Origin: CBDUBS01 sp965365445
GTDB lineage: Bacteria; Bacteroidota; Rhodothermia; Rhodothermales; DASSAV01
Length of the DNA: 6,513 nucleotides
Assembly: GCA_965365445.1 (NCBI GenBank)
Contig: CBDUBS010000207.1
Span: forward strand, 1-6,513
Direction: 5' to 3'
Part shown: positions 1-5,787 of the stretch, in pieces
How the letters are laid out: every line of letters begins with the position of its first letter
Numbering within the stretch: position 1 is the stretch's first letter
Notes under the pieces: model-generated
What the model saw: the letters and a program-made list of their open reading frames with translations, nothing else
The model's database searches: none
What the model was told of the DNA's origin: nothing
Position numbers and translations under genes: made by a program

Positions 1-1
1 G

Positions 2-928
2 CCGAAGTTCGTGACGGGCGGCGAGGACTGGTTTGTGCTGACTTCCGGGGGCACGCCTGCCGGGGAGCGGAAAGCCTACTATACGCGCGACTTCGAGGGG
101 TACGAGGAGATTACGGCGCTTCGGGATAAGGAGTTGCGGTGCGCGCTGGCCGCATGGTCCGGCGCGGCAACCACACCGGCCATCGTCGTGGGGGCGTGGG
201 GCGAGGTGCTTTACAGCACGTCGGGGCAGGTATGGGCGGCCGTATCGCTCGGGGCGGGGGCAGGGCCGGTGAACGCGCTCGCCTTCGACGGCACGTATCT
301 GTGGGCCGCGGCCATGACCTCCGTGTACCGGGTGCGGTGGTCGGACAAGGCCGTAACGACCGTATTTCCTCCGGTGAGAGACTACGCGGGGCTGTCGCAG
401 GCCTTCGAGAACGCCGCCCCGCTGACGGTGTGGTACGACCCGATCAACGCGCGCTACACGATGCAGGGATTGGACGGCAGCGTCTACGGGCATGATTCCG
501 CCGGGGACGGCCACTGGCGCGACAACTTGGTGGAGATCGGGCGGGATGTGGCCGGCAGGCCGTATCTGCTTCGGCTGGATTTATCCGGGCGGCTGCTGGA
601 ATACCTGCCCGGGGGTTATCGGCGCGAGCATTACCGCATCGAGGGGCCGGAGGGGACCGGGCCGGCATTCGCCGCCGAGCCGCCTGCTCTGTGGGCCATG
701 CGAAGCGCCGTGCTGGCCGTGGCGGGCGGGAAGTTATGGCGGGTGGCGGTGCAATCCCCCGATCCGCCGGGGAACCCCGCGTCCGCCGTACCGGAGGTGC
801 GCAAGCGGCTGCTTCCGGCTTTCGACTTCGGGACGGGGGTGCGGGTGTACCCGGGATTGCTCGGGCCGCTCGTCGTGCGACCGGACGGCCTCATTTACCG
901 CATTCGACGGGCGGCGAATGGAACGTAG
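2..928 (+). CDS. phage structural protein, beta-propeller-like, C-terminal part (5' end cut by window)
   Basis: The frame is open to the left edge (Pro-Lys-Phe precede the GTG at 11), so this is most likely the C-terminal ~308 residues of a longer protein and the GTG is not necessarily the start. Visible: short hydrophobic strands alternating with Gly/Asp turns and many Trp/Tyr residues. One Asp-box-like (BNR) stretch, STSGQVW, lies at residues 69-75 counted from the GTG. Other repeat-like blades are suggested at GTYLWAA (94-100), GGKLWRV and DGLIYRI near the end. This pattern fits a beta-propeller or similar beta-rich tail or baseplate protein. There are no membrane segments. It is followed after 10 bases by a holin-like gene and lies upstream of tail-fibre and endolysin genes, which supports a virion role. 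A specific family was not recognised, and the fold is an inference from strand pattern only. Confidence 0.7.
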   Translation, partial: PKFVTGGEDWFVLTSGGTPAGERKAYYTRDFEGYEEITALRDKELRCALAAWSGAATTPAIVVGAWGEVLYSTSGQVWAAVSLGAGAGPVNALAFDGTYLWAAAMTSVYRVRWSDKAVTTVFPPVRDYAGLSQAFENAAPLTVWYDPINARYTMQGLDGSVYGHDSAGDGHWRDNLVEIGRDVAGRPYLLRLDLSGRLLEYLPGGYRREHYRIEGPEGTGPAFAAEPPALWAMRSAVLAVAGGKLWRVAVQSPDPPGNPASAVPEVRKRLLPAFDFGTGVRVYPGLLGPLVVRPDGLIYRIRRAANGT

Positions 929-938
929 CGGAGGGCTT

Positions 939-1277
939 ATGAAACGGCTGACGAATCCGGTTGTCGCCATGACGATCACCTGGGCCTCCGGCCTGGCATC
1001 GCTGTGGCACTGGGTGGAGGGCGGCTTGCAGGTGGGCACCCTGGTGCTGGGTTTCCTGCTGGGGCTGCTCTCGTTGATCAAAATACTCCGGGAGCTGGGC
1101 TGGCTCCCCGGACAAACCAGCAAGGAGGTAAACCATGGAAACCGATTGGATGGCCCTGGCGGCCGATCACTGGGCCGTCGTGACGGCGGTAGGGGCGGCG
1201 CTGGCGGCGATACTCGGCCTGACGGCCTGGGGGCGGGCTCATGCGGAAGCACTGGCGAATGTACTGGAGGCGATTGA
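939..1277 (+). CDS. small two-helix membrane protein, putative holin (3' end overlaps next gene)
   Basis: The start ATG at 939 follows a GGAGGG ribosome-binding site. Residues 1-63 are clearly real: a basic N-terminus (MKRLTNP), a hydrophobic segment at about 8-24, a short WHWVEGG turn, a second hydrophobic segment at about 33-50, then a charged Arg-Glu/Lys-Glu tail. That size and layout match small phage holins, which permeabilise the inner membrane so that the endolysin can reach the wall. An endolysin lies 2.2 kb downstream. Oddity: the frame has no stop before the next gene. It runs on to TGA at 1275-1277 (112 residues) through the next gene's ribosome-binding site and first 143 bases, giving a Gly/Arg-rich tail typical of out-of-frame translation. 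A TAA at 1129-1131, one base out of frame, would end the protein at 63 residues. Either the overlap is real or a 1-base indel is present. A holin role is inferred; no family signature was recognised. Confidence 0.6.
   Translation: MKRLTNPVVAMTITWASGLASLWHWVEGGLQVGTLVLGFLLGLLSLIKILRELGWLPGQTSKEVNHGNRLDGPGGRSLGRRDGGRGGAGGDTRPDGLGAGSCGSTGECTGGD
1122..1128 (+). promoter_or_regulatory. strong Shine-Dalgarno site
   Basis: AAGGAGG sits 6 bases before the ATG at 1135. It is the best ribosome-binding site in the window and settles the start of the following membrane protein. It lies inside the 3' part of the holin-like reading frame, and the TAA beginning at 1129 directly follows it in another frame. 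Confidence 0.75.
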
Positions 1278-1485
1278 GGCGGTCGGGCGCGCCCTCGGCG
1301 ATGCGCGGGGCGTGAAGGCCGCCGTAAGCCGCACCCCGATGTCGTACGGAGCGGCGCAGGTCATCGAAGCGGGCGTGGCCCGCGTCGATCCGAAGCGCCG
1401 GAGACGCCGCCTGGCCCTGCGGGCCCTGCGTTTTGCCGGAGCGATTGCGCTGGACCTCATCGGACGTAAACGGAGCCCTGCATGA
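1135..1485 (+). CDS. small phage membrane protein, possible second holin or lysis accessory
   Basis: 116 residues, starting after a strong AAGGAGG site. Visible: an N-terminal transmembrane helix at about residues 13-32 (Ala/Val/Leu-rich, preceded by acidic METDW); an amphipathic, Ala-rich helix at about 35-62 with regularly spaced Glu/Arg; a middle stretch that may be less helical; then a run of basic residues KRRRRR (87-92); and a second moderately hydrophobic stretch at about 93-110, ending RKRSPA. The gene follows the holin-like gene and overlaps the tail-fibre-like gene by ATGA. Pairs of small membrane proteins next to each other in phage lysis regions are often holin/antiholin or holin/spanin pairs, so a lysis or membrane-anchoring role is plausible. 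No known family was recognised, and a structural tail role cannot be excluded. Confidence 0.65.
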   Translation: METDWMALAADHWAVVTAVGAALAAILGLTAWGRAHAEALANVLEAIEAVGRALGDARGVKAAVSRTPMSYGAAQVIEAGVARVDPKRRRRRLALRALRFAGAIALDLIGRKRSPA

Positions 1486-2282
1486 AACCGAACTACAGCA
1501 ACCTCGCCCTCCCGACGACCCTTGCGGCCCCCGTCAACGCCGGAGCGTTGTCCCTGACGGTGGCCTCGGCCGCCGGGTACCCGGAGGCGCCCTTTCGCAT
1601 CCGGGTGGGCGACGAGGTGATGATGGTGGGCGCCCGGGCCGGAACGACCTTTTCCGCCCTGACCCGCGGCGCCGACGGGACGACGGCGGCGGCGCACACT
1701 ACCGGCGAGGGGGTGACGCACGTAGTATCGGCGGAAGATTTCCGGGGGATCGAGAGCGAGTACCCGCTGCTGGCCGGCAGCTGGTACGGGCCGCCTCCGG
1801 GTCTGGCGGCGCAGAAAGCGTTCGCCCGCAACGCGCTGTACAGTCTCGGGGTGCGGGTTCCGGCCCCGTGTACGCTGTCGGAAATCGGCTGGTTCGTGGA
1901 TTCGACATCCACGGCCGGATCGCTTCGGTTCGGGGCGTTCTACTTCGACCACGGAACGCGGCTGTTCACCCGGGTGGCCGAACTGGGCGTCGCGGCGGTC
2001 GGCTCCGGCGGGTTCAAAAGCCTGACGGGGTTATCCGTGAAACTACGGGCCGGGCTGGTATACCTCGTCGCGCAGATCGAAGGGTTCACCGCCGACCCGG
2101 TGATGTATTACCAGAACGGCCCCCCGGCGGGGGGTATGGCGATGCCTCAGGGGCAGGTCTGGGATAGCGCGTATTACGCGTACGGCTGGCCCGGCCGAAC
2201 CGGAGCGCTCCCGGCGACCCTGCCCTCCCCCACTCCTACGTACGACTATCCACAGATTCGATTCAAGGTGACCTACCCATGA
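1482..2282 (+). CDS. putative phage tail fibre / receptor-binding protein
   Basis: 266 residues. The start ATG at 1482 overlaps the previous stop as ATGA, and GGAG lies 6 bases upstream. Two modules are visible. Residues ~8-84 (PTTLAAPVNAGALSLTVASA, then RIRVGDEVMMV, GTTFSALTRGADGTTAAAH, GVTHV) are the small beta domain often seen at the N-terminus of phage tail or baseplate adaptor proteins, with its hallmark 'TRGxxGTTAAAH' motif. Residues ~115-266 (NALYSLGVRVPAPCTLSEIG, then STAGSLRFGAFYFD, AGLVYLVAQIEG) match the pattern of a jelly-roll-like domain common in tail fibres: strands describing an 'intrinsic age/size' type carbohydrate-binding-like sandwich. The likely job is attachment at the tail tip. 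No membrane segment or signal peptide is seen. Family assignment is from remembered motif style; the virion role is well supported by context, the ligand is unknown. Confidence 0.7.
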   Translation: MKPNYSNLALPTTLAAPVNAGALSLTVASAAGYPEAPFRIRVGDEVMMVGARAGTTFSALTRGADGTTAAAHTTGEGVTHVVSAEDFRGIESEYPLLAGSWYGPPPGLAAQKAFARNALYSLGVRVPAPCTLSEIGWFVDSTSTAGSLRFGAFYFDHGTRLFTRVAELGVAAVGSGGFKSLTGLSVKLRAGLVYLVAQIEGFTADPVMYYQNGPPAGGMAMPQGQVWDSAYYAYGWPGRTGALPATLPSPTPTYDYPQIRFKVTYP

Positions 2283-2602
2283 AGAAACGGTATTTGCACG
2301 AGCGGTTCGCCCCGGACGGGCGGCTTGTTTCGACCGAAGAAACCGAGGAAACGGAACAGGAATACCGGCGACGCCTCCGGGCGGACCGGCTGCGCATCAT
2401 GCTGCCGGCCCTCCGCGAGCAGAGCCGACAGTATCAGGGTATGCGGGACGAGGTGGTGAAGGCCACCCCGGCGGAAACGCGCGCCGCCCTGCATCAGCTT
2501 ACTTCGATGCTCGGCGACCTGGCAGGTATGGTGTATCTGCTGGCGTTCATCGTAGGAGACGGGGAGGCCTTCGACGACGAGCTTCGGGTGGAGGGGCCAT
2601 GA
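2279..2602 (+). CDS. small charged helical phage protein of unknown function
   Basis: 107 residues, starting in an ATGA overlap with the tail-fibre-like gene; AAGGTG lies 8 bases upstream. The N-terminal ~60 residues are very charged, with an acidic patch (TEETEETEQE, residues ~19-28) followed by an Arg-rich helix (RRRLRADRLR). The remainder is predicted helical with a hydrophobic stretch (LGDLAGMVYLLAFIVG, ~78-93) and an acidic end. The hydrophobic stretch is short and flanked by acids, so it could be a buried helix rather than a membrane anchor. The position directly after a fibre gene is typical of small assembly or chaperone proteins, but the sequence matched no such family I recognise. 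Its function is unknown, and the gene call rests on tight coupling on both sides and a protein-like composition. Confidence 0.65.
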   Translation: MKKRYLHERFAPDGRLVSTEETEETEQEYRRRLRADRLRIMLPALREQSRQYQGMRDEVVKATPAETRAALHQLTSMLGDLAGMVYLLAFIVGDGEAFDDELRVEGP

Positions 2603-3177
2603 GCATCCGGATGCCGGCGGCGCTGCCCGCCTCGTGGAACGCCACGGCCGCCCCCTCCCCTACCGGTGCGTCAGAGGCAGCCGGGCTGTATGCCGTAGGC
2701 TCCCCTGCCGTATCGGGTCTGGGGGTTGCGGGCCTGCCGCAAAGCCAGATCGCGGGCGGGTTGAACCCGGCGGCGGCCGCGACGGGCCTCGTCCTCGGGG
2801 CGGCCCCGGAGGTTTTCTGTTCCGGCGGCCTCTCGATGGGTACGGGGGCAGCCGCCCTCTTAGAGGCCCGCGCAACGGCTACGCTCGGGCACGCCGCCCT
2901 CTCGGGCGTCCTGCTTCCGGGCAGGATCTCGGCCGGGGCGGAAGCCCGCGCCTCGCTCCCTGCCGCCCTGTTCGCCGCCGGGCTGCCGGTTCATCCGGCG
3001 GCGGGCTTCGGAAACCTCGGAGCGCTGCACGACCCGGCCCGGCTGTTGCACCGCATGGAACCGGTCAGTGCGCACCCTGTCGGCGCCGCTCCCGACGCCC
3101 GCCATGCGTCCGCGATGACTCTCCGGGGCGAACTCATAACCGAAGGACAAGCCGCCGCGGAAGCGGCCGTATCATGA
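2599..3177 (+). CDS. Ala/Gly-rich low-complexity phage protein
   Basis: 192 residues, ATGA-coupled to the previous gene, with GGAGGGG just upstream (2590-2596). Composition is dominated by Ala, Gly, Leu, Pro and Ser. Short motifs recur without exact periodicity: VAGLP, SLPAALFAAGLP, GGL, and AAATG/GTGAA. There is only one Cys, few aromatics, and no clear membrane helix of uniform hydrophobicity. The C-terminal ~50 residues are less repetitive (HDPARLLHRMEPV and on). No family was recognised. Its place between a fibre-like gene and a small beta protein suggests a tail-tip or fibre-shaft component. The competing frame across the same DNA is Arg-rich and joins the next gene only because it lacks stops, so this frame is preferred. 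Confidence 0.6.
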   Translation: MSIRMPAALPASWNATAAPSPTGASEAAGLYAVGSPAVSGLGVAGLPQSQIAGGLNPAAAATGLVLGAAPEVFCSGGLSMGTGAAALLEARATATLGHAALSGVLLPGRISAGAEARASLPAALFAAGLPVHPAAGFGNLGALHDPARLLHRMEPVSAHPVGAAPDARHASAMTLRGELITEGQAAAEAAVS

Positions 3178-3491
3178 ACGACCAGAACCTGACCCCTCCG
3201 GGCGACCCCATTTTGCCCGGCAGCGACTTCGTCCTGCGCCTGCGGCTCACGACGTCCGCCGGCCTTCCGATAACGGGGGCGCGCCCGGTGCTCCGGCTCC
3301 GCATCGAGGCGGACGGGCTTCCCCCATCCGACCTGACCGGCAGCGCCCTCACCGAGGACGGCGACGGCTGGTACAGCCACACTTTCCGGGTGACCCTTCC
3401 GGGCATCCACTGGTTTTCGTGGCAGTACTCCGCTTCGCCCGCGCGGGTCAAGGAAGGGTATTTCATCGTAGACGAGCGCCGATGCCCATGA
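3174..3491 (+). CDS. small beta-sandwich-like phage protein, possibly baseplate-related
   Basis: 105 residues if started at the ATG at 3174, which overlaps the preceding stop as ATGA. The same frame is open far upstream, but that stretch is Arg-rich and shadows the previous gene, so the start at 3174 is chosen. Visible: PILPGSDFVLRLRLTTSAGL, then RPVLRLRIEADG, GDGWYSHTFRVTLPG, HWFSWQYSAS and EGYFIVDERR. These are alternating strands with Gly/Asp turns, as in small Ig-like or BppU N-terminal-like domains of phage baseplate proteins ('G-D/S-x-F-x-L-x-L' opening, 'G-x-Y/W' strand in the second half). There is no membrane segment. The next gene is the endolysin. The domain resemblance is inferred from strand pattern only; a head-tail or fibre accessory role is equally possible. 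Confidence 0.65.
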   Translation: MNDQNLTPPGDPILPGSDFVLRLRLTTSAGLPITGARPVLRLRIEADGLPPSDLTGSALTEDGDGWYSHTFRVTLPGIHWFSWQYSASPARVKEGYFIVDERRCP

Positions 3492-4039
3492 CCGACTCGT
3501 TCGACCGGGCCGTATCCGCCCTCCTGCGCCTGGAGGGCGGCCCGAGCAACCACCCCGCCGACGCGGGCGGTTTGACGAAATACGGCATTACGCTGGCCTT
3601 CTACCGCCGCCTGCCCCCGCCGTTTGGTGGAGGCCCTGCCGCCGCACAGGAGGACCTGCTGCGGCTCACCGAGCCTCAGGCGCGCCTCATCTACCGCCGG
3701 GAGTTCTGGGACCGGTACCGCTGCGCCGATCTGCCCCCGGATGTCGGTGCGGCGTTCTTCCTCACCCTGGTGAACCTCCCTCCTACCGAAGCCGTCAAGG
3801 TGCTGCAACGGGCTATCCGGCGTGCCGGGGGCGACCCTCGCCTCGCTGTGGACGGACGGCTGGGCCCGGCCACCCGGGCCGGTGCGGCCCGCTGCGACCA
3901 GACCGAGCTGAAGCGGCGTTTCACGGCGGAGTCGTGCCTGTACTACGCCGACCGCGTGCGCGCACGCCCCTCCAATCAGGCATTCCTCGCCGGATGGTTT
4001 TACCGGGCCGCCTGCCTGTTCATCGATCCGCCGGGATGA
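3488..4039 (+). CDS. endolysin: GH108-type muramidase with C-terminal peptidoglycan-binding domain
   Basis: 183 residues from the ATG at 3488 (ATGA overlap). An ATG six bases upstream, at 3482, would add Met-Pro. Residues ~5-90 carry the glycoside hydrolase family 108 signature: LRLEGG with the expected catalytic Glu16, followed by PADAGGLTKYGIT (23-35), and a YRREFWDRY stretch (69-77). Residues ~95-180 fit the usual partner domain (PG_binding_3 type), with KVLQRAI, DGRLGPAT (122-129) and AFLAGWFYRAACLF near the end. Enzymes of this kind cut the glycan strand of peptidoglycan (N-acetylmuramidase activity) at the end of the phage cycle. There is no signal peptide, so export would depend on a holin; two small membrane-protein genes lie upstream. 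Overall length is normal for the family, and the key Glu and Gly-rich motif are intact, so it looks functional. Confidence 0.88.
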   Translation: MTDSFDRAVSALLRLEGGPSNHPADAGGLTKYGITLAFYRRLPPPFGGGPAAAQEDLLRLTEPQARLIYRREFWDRYRCADLPPDVGAAFFLTLVNLPPTEAVKVLQRAIRRAGGDPRLAVDGRLGPATRAGAARCDQTELKRRFTAESCLYYADRVRARPSNQAFLAGWFYRAACLFIDPPG

Positions 4040-4335
4040 ACGACGGCCCCCATCCGCGTTCGGCAGGGCGGGCTGCAAGGGGATTTCAGCGACGAATGAG
4101 GCGGAGGAATCGCCCGGCGACGACGCACCGCTCCCCTTCAGTGCCTTTAATAGGCGCTTCGAATACGACGAGCTGGTTGCGGTTGCGGCCCCGGATTACC
4201 TTGCCGTCGGGCCGGAGCACCGGGTTACAGGGGCGGCCGCGCAGCTCGGGCCGGGTGCCGACCGCCTATCGGCGGCGGAGCGATCGCCGAGGTATATGTA
4301 GCGGCAGGGTTTCATGCGGAGCGGTACGCCCTTAG
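4036..4335 (+). CDS. Arg-rich open frame, doubtful; competes with the decayed-gene reading
   Basis: An uninterrupted 99-codon frame starts at an ATG that overlaps the endolysin stop as ATGA, exactly like the five junctions before it, and ends at TAG 4333-4335. The position therefore looks like a true start. After the first few residues (MNDGP), however, the product is Arg/Ser/Pro-rich and featureless (for example RRMRRRNRPATTHRS), which is typical of reading a GC-rich gene in the wrong frame. No ribosome-binding site is apparent. It is listed because it is the only intact frame here and gene finders may call it. I think it more likely that only its first codons belong to a gene that has since been broken. 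Confidence 0.3.
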   Translation: MNDGPHPRSAGRAARGFQRRMRRRNRPATTHRSPSVPLIGASNTTSWLRLRPRITLPSGRSTGLQGRPRSSGRVPTAYRRRSDRRGICSGRVSCGAVRP

Positions 4336-4353
4336 CGGCGTTCGGCTCCCGAT

Positions 4354-4367
4354 GAAGGAATTCCTTC
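4354..4367. repeat. perfect 14-bp palindrome upstream of nupC
   Basis: GAAGGAATTCCTTC reads identically on both strands, with no spacer. It lies about 80 bases before the nupC start and about 40 bases before a TATATTG element, at the end of the broken phage gene. It could be a binding site for a dimeric regulator, or chance. It has no T-tract and no loop, so it is not a terminator. Confidence 0.5.
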
Positions 4368-4407
4368 TGAAAAGCGGGAGGAGAAGCCGTCCGGCGGCCG
4401 GGCGGCG

Positions 4408-4414
4408 TATATTG
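4408..4414 (+). promoter_or_regulatory. possible -10/-7 promoter element for nupC
   Basis: TATATTG, 33 bases before the nupC ATG, is the only AT-rich patch in the GC-rich leader. It partly matches both a sigma-70 -10 box and the Bacteroidota-type TAnnTTTG element. No matching -35/-33 element (TTG) is found at the expected distance upstream, so support is weak. Confidence 0.25.
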
Positions 4415-4447
4415 GCCCGTTCCTTTCCGCCGCTACTCGTTCAACCT

Positions 4448-5770
4448 ATGGACCTCATTGCACTACTTCGCGGGGCGCTCGGTCTCGGGGCCATCCTGGG
4501 CATCGCCCTCGTCGTTTCCAACAACCGCAGGCGCATCAACTGGCGCCTGGTCGGGGGCGGGCTCGGCCTCCAGATCATCCTGGCGATTCTTTTACTCAAG
4601 GGCGAGGCGATGGGGCGGGCCTTTGCGCCGCTGGGCTGGCCGCAGGCGTTTTTCGCCTGGGTGAGCTCGTTTTTCGTGCTCATCCTGAACTTTACCATCG
4701 AGGGAGCCCGGTTCGTATTCGGGCCGCTGGCGCTCGGGCCGGGTTCGGAGGGCAGTCTGGGGGTGTTCTTCGCCTTTCAGGTGCTGCCTACGATCATCTT
4801 CTTCAGCGCCCTGATGTCCATATTGTATTACGCCGGGTTCATGCAGCGGGTGGTGCAGGGGATGGCGTGGCTGGTATCGCGCTCGCTCGGTACGAGCGGA
4901 GCCGAGTCGCTTTCGGTGACGGCCAACATCTTCGTGGGGCAGACCGAGGCGCCGCTGGTCATCCGGCCGTTCATCGGGACGATGACCTATTCGGAGTTGA
5001 TGGCGGTGATGACCGGCGGCATGGCGACCATCGCCGGGGGTGTGATGGCGGCGTACATCCAGATGCTCGGGACGTCGTTTGCGGCGGCGCAGAACCTGCC
5101 GCTGGAAGCGGCGCAGCTGACCTTCGCGCAGCATCTGCTCGGGGCGAGCGTGATGGCCGCTCCGGCCGCGCTCGTGCTTTCGAAGATGATGGTGCCGGAA
5201 ACCGGCACGCCCACCACCTCCGGCACGGTGGACATCAAGATCGAGAAGAACGCGCAGAACCTGATCGATGCGGCCGCCTCCGGCGCGGCCGACGGCATGA
5301 AGCTGGCCCTGAACGTAGGGGCGATGCTCATCGCGTTCATCGCGCTCATCGCCATGGTGAACTACATCATCGGGTGGGGAGCCGGGTTGTTCGGGGCGGA
5401 GCTTTCGCTGGAGCAGATTTTCGGGTGGGTGCTGGCGCCGGTGGCCTGGCTCATCGGCATTCCCGACGCGGACATCACCCGGTTCGGGGCCTTGCTCGGC
5501 ACCAAGGTCGTTCTGAACGAGTTCGTGGCGTACCTGAGCCTGGCCGATCTCATCGGGGAGGGAGGGCTCGATCCGAAAACCGTCGTGATGTCCACCTTTG
5601 CCCTGTGCGGGTTCGCCAACTTCTCGTCCATCGCCATCCAGATCGGGGGGATTGGTCCGCTGGCCCCGGAGCGCACGCCGGATCTGGCCCGGCTGGGTTT
5701 GCGGGCGGTGCTGGCCGGTACGCTGGCGAACATGATGACGGCCACCATCGCGGGCGTGCTCATCGGATGA
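4448..5770 (+). CDS. nupC: concentrative nucleoside transporter, NupC/CNT family
   Basis: 440 residues from the ATG at 4448, the usual size for bacterial CNTs. The frame is open from 4352, but the 32 added residues (MKEFLLKSGRRSRP and on) are basic, unlike the family, and belong to the decayed upstream frame; family members begin close to the first helix, as MDLIALLRGALG does here. It imports nucleosides across the inner membrane by cation symport. Visible: multiple hydrophobic helices throughout, GQTEAP at 164-169 (nucleobase-contacting GQTE of the family, compare Q154/T155/E156 of Vibrio cholerae CNT), NEFVAY at 357-362 with Glu358, and CGFANFSS at 387-394 with Asn391 and Ser394 (ribose-contacting residues in VcCNT: E332, N368, S371). 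All key residues are present, so it should be functional. The coupling ion (Na+ or H+) and nucleoside preference cannot be read reliably. It is probably a host gene with its own promoter, followed after 85 bases by a metal transporter on the same strand. Confidence 0.93.
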   Translation: MDLIALLRGALGLGAILGIALVVSNNRRRINWRLVGGGLGLQIILAILLLKGEAMGRAFAPLGWPQAFFAWVSSFFVLILNFTIEGARFVFGPLALGPGSEGSLGVFFAFQVLPTIIFFSALMSILYYAGFMQRVVQGMAWLVSRSLGTSGAESLSVTANIFVGQTEAPLVIRPFIGTMTYSELMAVMTGGMATIAGGVMAAYIQMLGTSFAAAQNLPLEAAQLTFAQHLLGASVMAAPAALVLSKMMVPETGTPTTSGTVDIKIEKNAQNLIDAAASGAADGMKLALNVGAMLIAFIALIAMVNYIIGWGAGLFGAELSLEQIFGWVLAPVAWLIGIPDADITRFGALLGTKVVLNEFVAYLSLADLIGEGGLDPKTVVMSTFALCGFANFSSIAIQIGGIGPLAPERTPDLARLGLRAVLAGTLANMMTATIAGVLIG

Positions 5771-5787
5771 TCCAAAAACGGTTGTTG

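Larger units (their letters stand above)
4036..4370 (+). pseudogene. last gene of the phage operon, apparently broken by three frameshifts
   Basis: Protein-like sequence is spread over three frames. The ATG at 4036 gives MNDGP. Dropping one C from the run of five at 4047-4051 continues as IRVRQGGLQGDFSDE and meets TGA at 4097-4099. Skipping the T at 4097 continues in the next frame as EAEESPGDDAPLPF, FNRRFEYDELVAVAAPDYL, GPEHRVTGAAAQLGPGADR. Adding one base near 4266-4270 continues as IGGGAIAEVYVAAGFHAERY, ALSGVRLPMKEF. The rejoined product would be ~110 residues with balanced composition, unlike the Arg-rich intact frame. TGA codons at 4353 and 4368 lie one base out of frame from its end, so the stop may also be lost; as it stands the last segment reads on in frame into the nupC leader. 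The family is not recognised. Decay of a prophage-edge gene is the simplest reading; assembly or sequencing indels are the main alternative. Confidence 0.45.

Noticed and set aside
2634..3173. Long upstream extension of the 105-residue protein (285-codon frame)
   Set aside because: The product is Arg/Gly/Pro-rich, shadows the 192-residue gene, and the ATGA start at 3174 fits the pattern of the cluster.
3134..4078. 314-codon open frame on the minus strand across the endolysin
   Set aside because: It is antisense to a clear endolysin with intact catalytic motifs; long antisense frames are expected in stop-poor GC-rich DNA.
4262..4282. CCGCC-TATC-GGCGG hairpin as a terminator after the endolysin
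   Set aside because: It has a short stem and no following T-tract, and it lies inside a segment that reads as decayed coding sequence.
4352..4447. N-terminal extension of NupC from an upstream ATG at 4352
   Set aside because: The extra residues are basic and unlike the family, and they read as the tail of the broken upstream frame; the ATG at 4448 gives the expected N-terminus.
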